From positions 346 through 42,570 of the forward strand of contig NZ_BNDS01000028.1 in assembly GCF_014656545.1 (NCBI RefSeq): a stretch of 42,225 bases of DNA, read 5' to 3'. The notes below the pieces were generated by a model. The model was not told where the DNA came from. It saw only the letters and a program-made list of their open reading frames with translations, and ran no database searches. This document shows, piece by piece, positions 40,142 through 42,225 of this stretch (position 1 is the first letter of the stretch; the number at the start of each line of letters is the position of its first letter). The DNA comes from Neobacillus kokaensis. GTDB lineage: Bacteria; Bacillota; Bacilli; Bacillales; Cytobacillaceae. The position numbers and the translations under genes are program-made.

Positions 40142-40238
40142 ATGTACTCCCCCCCTGTTTTTTCTAATTCTTATTATATGAAGAAATAGGGGGATAAGTA
40201 AACAATTTACAATTTAGATTTTTTACTAATTAAAAAGA

Positions 40239-41441
40239 TCAAGCATTGCTTCTAGTCTTAGCAAAATTAGTTAAGCCTTTCCCGCGCCAATACGCGACTC
40301 CCATAGCGGTTAACAGTAAAAGACCGGTCACGGCAAATACACTTTGAACCGGAAATATCCCGCCAATAAAACCGCCAAGGATTGGACCAATCATTCCGCC
40401 TATTTGGTTGGCGGTTTGGTTTAACCCAAATGCCCTGCCTCGGAAATCTTCAGCTGTTGATTTTACCACTAAACCATTCAAGGCTGGAAAGACCGCACAG
40501 AAAAACACACCATATACAAAGCGGATAATGGAAAATCCGATAATTTCACTAAATAAGATTTGCGCCAATGTCCCCAGTCCGCCGCCGAGCAAACCGATGA
40601 CAAGCACCCGCTGAAATCCTACTTTATCGGCCCACTTCCCCCAAACAGGGGCAAATAATGCACTAGCAATTCCAGGTAGTGAGAAAACAACTCCGGCTAA
40701 TAACGAAGCATTTTCAGCTGAACCACCCAATTTCACAATATAAAGCGGCAGAACCGGCTCAATAGTCATGATGGATCCAGCTGTAACAACAGTTAATAGA
40801 AGAACCAGCATCAACTGACGATTTGCCCATGCCTCTTTTATATCATTTTTCACTGAGCCGCGTTTTTTACTTGGAGTAAAGTTCTCTTCAGTTACCCAAA
40901 GAATGACGAGGATAGTGGAAATCAAGACAATGATTCCTGCGCTCCCAAACGCCCAGCGGTTGCCAACCAAATGGGCAATCCCGCCGCCAAGGAGCGGTCC
41001 GGCAATACCTCCTGAAGCGGATGCGGTAGAAATCATCGACAAAGCATATCCCACACGCTGGCTTGGCGTATTTGTCCCGATTAACGCAATCGCTCCTGGT
41101 ATGAAGCCTGTTAAAAGACCTTGAGAAATTCGAAGTGCCAATAACTGATAAGGATTGGTGACAAAGGCAGTCAGAGTATAAATGATCGTAAGGCAGATAC
41201 CTGCGCGGATAATCATCGGTTTTCGTCCATATTTATCGGCTACACTGCCCCAAAATGGCGAAGCAACGGCGCCTGCAAAAAAGGCCGCACTGAATAACAG
41301 TCCAGACCACATTTCCACATTATCGGTAACACCTATTTGCGGTAAAAAAATCGGTAAAAATGGGATAACCATCGAAAAGCTGGCTGAAGTGAAAAAGACT
41401 CCTATCCATAAAACCCATAAATTACGCTTCCACCCCTGCAT
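40239..41441 (-). CDS. MFS multidrug-type transporter (DHA1)
   Basis: 400 aa, 12 helices. Motif A between helices 2 and 3 (GSVADKYGRKPMI), a second copy in the C half (GKWADKVGFQRVL), and motif C-like TASASGGIAGPLLGGG characteristic of drug:proton antiporters. Similar to Bacillus Bmr/YttB-type exporters; substrate not visible. GGGAGAGCGATTAGT precedes ATG 41441. No regulator gene is adjacent inside the window. Confidence 0.88.
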   Translation of the reverse strand: MQGWKRNLWVLWIGVFFTSASFSMVIPFLPIFLPQIGVTDNVEMWSGLLFSAAFFAGAVASPFWGSVADKYGRKPMIIRAGICLTIIYTLTAFVTNPYQLLALRISQGLLTGFIPGAIALIGTNTPSQRVGYALSMISTASASGGIAGPLLGGGIAHLVGNRWAFGSAGIIVLISTILVILWVTEENFTPSKKRGSVKNDIKEAWANRQLMLVLLLTVVTAGSIMTIEPVLPLYIVKLGGSAENASLLAGVVFSLPGIASALFAPVWGKWADKVGFQRVLVIGLLGGGLGTLAQILFSEIIGFSIIRFVYGVFFCAVFPALNGLVVKSTAEDFRGRAFGLNQTANQIGGMIGPILGGFIGGIFPVQSVFAVTGLLLLTAMGVAYWRGKGLTNFAKTRSNA

Positions 41442-41690
41442 ACTAATCGCTCTCCCACATTAGTAAATTTCCCCCTAACTTTACCACAGTTTTAAAAAAA
41501 ATAAACCTTTAGTGACTCGAAATATCGGGTTAATTAGGGTTTTATCGTAAATACTCAGGATGTTTTTGTTCAGAGTGCTGAATTTCAGTAAATATATTGT
41601 TCTGATTTTCTTCAGAAGAATGTTTCAGATGATGCTGCCCTTGAGGAAATTAAAGGTTAAATTATTTAAATTGGAAACGACGAAACACTC
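41442..41690. other. Intergenic stretch before array E
   Basis: AT-rich, no gene or strong structure seen beyond the likely minus-strand promoter of the MFS gene. Confidence 0.4.
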
Positions 41691-42225
41691 CTTCATTGAC
41701 CGTAGAAGAGATTTTTTCCCCTTTTCGGGCAATGGAGCCCCTTCCCATTGACCGGAGAACGGATTTTTTCTCCTTTTCGGGCAATGGAACCTCTTCCCAT
41801 TGACCGATGAACAGATTTTTTTTCCTTTTCGGGCAATGGAACCCCTTCCCATTGACCGTAGAACGGATTTTGGGTCCTTTTCGGTCAATGGAACCTCTTC
41901 CCATTGACCGTAGAACGGATTTTTCCTCCTTTTCGGGCAATGGAACCCCTTCCCATTGACCGCTGAATAGATTTTTCTCCTTTTTGGGCAATGGAACCTC
42001 TTCCCATTGACCAGAGAACGGATTTTTTCCCCTTTTCGGGCAATGGAACACCTTCCCATTGACCGTAGAACAGATTTCTTCTCTTTTTTGGGCAATGGAA
42101 CACCTTTACATTGACCGGAGAACGGATTTTTTATCTTTTTTGGGCAATGGAACCTCTTCCCATTGACCGCTGAATGGATTTTTCCCTTTTTTGGTCAATG
42201 GAATCCCTTCCCATTGACCGCTGAA
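41691..42225 (+). repeat. Tandem array E, 52-bp period, at least 10 units, runs off the window
   Basis: CATTGAC starts at 41694, 41746, 41798, 41850, 41902, 41954, 42005, 42057, 42109, 42161 and 42212; intervals are 52 except two of 51. A unit reads CATTGACCGTAGAACGGATT, TTTTCTCCTTTTCGGGCAAT, GGAACCTCTTCC. CAATGG and CCATTG pair around AACCYCTTC. Reading frames in all three phases are artefacts of a repeat not divisible by three. Confidence 0.95.

Noticed and set aside
41625..42103. Long overlapping minus-strand frames with a repeated RSMGRGSIARKG-type protein
   Set aside because: They arise from the 52-bp array: 52 is not divisible by three, so all phases stay open and cycle. No ribosome site or start context.
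1..42225. CRISPR arrays for the tandem repeats
   Set aside because: Units are contiguous without unique spacers, and no cas genes are present.

Overview
The window looks like a chromosomal segment of a low-GC, endospore-former-type Bacillaceae (Bacillus / Neobacillus / Mesobacillus range). The reasons are strong GGAGG-type ribosome sites, frequent TTG/GTG starts, and many genes whose order and length resemble Bacillus subtilis families (GltP, YkoG-YkoH-YkoI-YkoJ, the Mrp antiporter, YfnB, MsrA-MsrB, YerD). No rRNA, tRNA, prophage or CRISPR was seen. The only recombinase is one short tyrosine recombinase.

Layout. 1-640: a repeat-bearing edge with little coding. 641-3466: a Cache-domain sensor kinase convergent with a glutamate symporter, sharing a bidirectional terminator. 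3895-7373 (minus): two PepSY proteins followed upstream by a sensor kinase/response regulator pair, a YkoGHIJ-like signalling unit. 7575-12421: small membrane proteins, an acetyltransferase, a SpoT-like HD protein, an MFS exporter behind a strongly structured leader, and a Nudix hydrolase. 12718-18474 (minus): a complete Mrp cation/proton antiporter operon in which MrpA and MrpB are one polypeptide. It is divergent from a stand-alone KdpD-type Usp protein. 19441-22082: recombinase, small proteins and a LysE/ArgO exporter. 22437-28641 (minus): YtkA-like lipoprotein, beta-propeller lipoprotein, response regulator and sensor kinase, interrupted by a 2 kb insert that carries carnitine 3-dehydrogenase and a broken sugar-porter gene. 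29118-31581: GntR/YtrA regulator, DUF1648 membrane protein and a hydrolase. 31625-41441 (mostly minus): housekeeping and accessory enzymes (YfnB-like HAD, MsrAB, GlcD-type oxidase, MOSC, YerD-like glutamate synthase, MFS).

The most unusual signal lies between the genes. Seven intergenic regions carry tandem repeats of about 52 bp (often exactly 52) although the repeated sequence differs from region to region. Two of the arrays, 16 kb apart, are still recognisably the same sequence. Many units hold a short inverted repeat around a pyrimidine-rich ACCCTC-like loop, and all arrays point the same way regardless of gene direction. Two further regions carry 21-bp tandem repeats with a TATCnGCGA core. 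21 and 52 bp are close to 2 and 5 helical turns. A separate dispersed palindrome (GTGTCAGGCACC...) occurs five times, once serving as a terminator.

Other points worth checking are a candidate ribosome-mediated attenuator (3-codon upstream ORF) before the MFS gene at 9761-11002; an identical GTTATA-N7-TATAAC operator at the GntR gene and at the sensor kinase 28 kb away; the Campbell-type insertion at 24749-26804 flanked by about 270 bp direct repeats; and a YbaN-family gene with no ordinary start codon.
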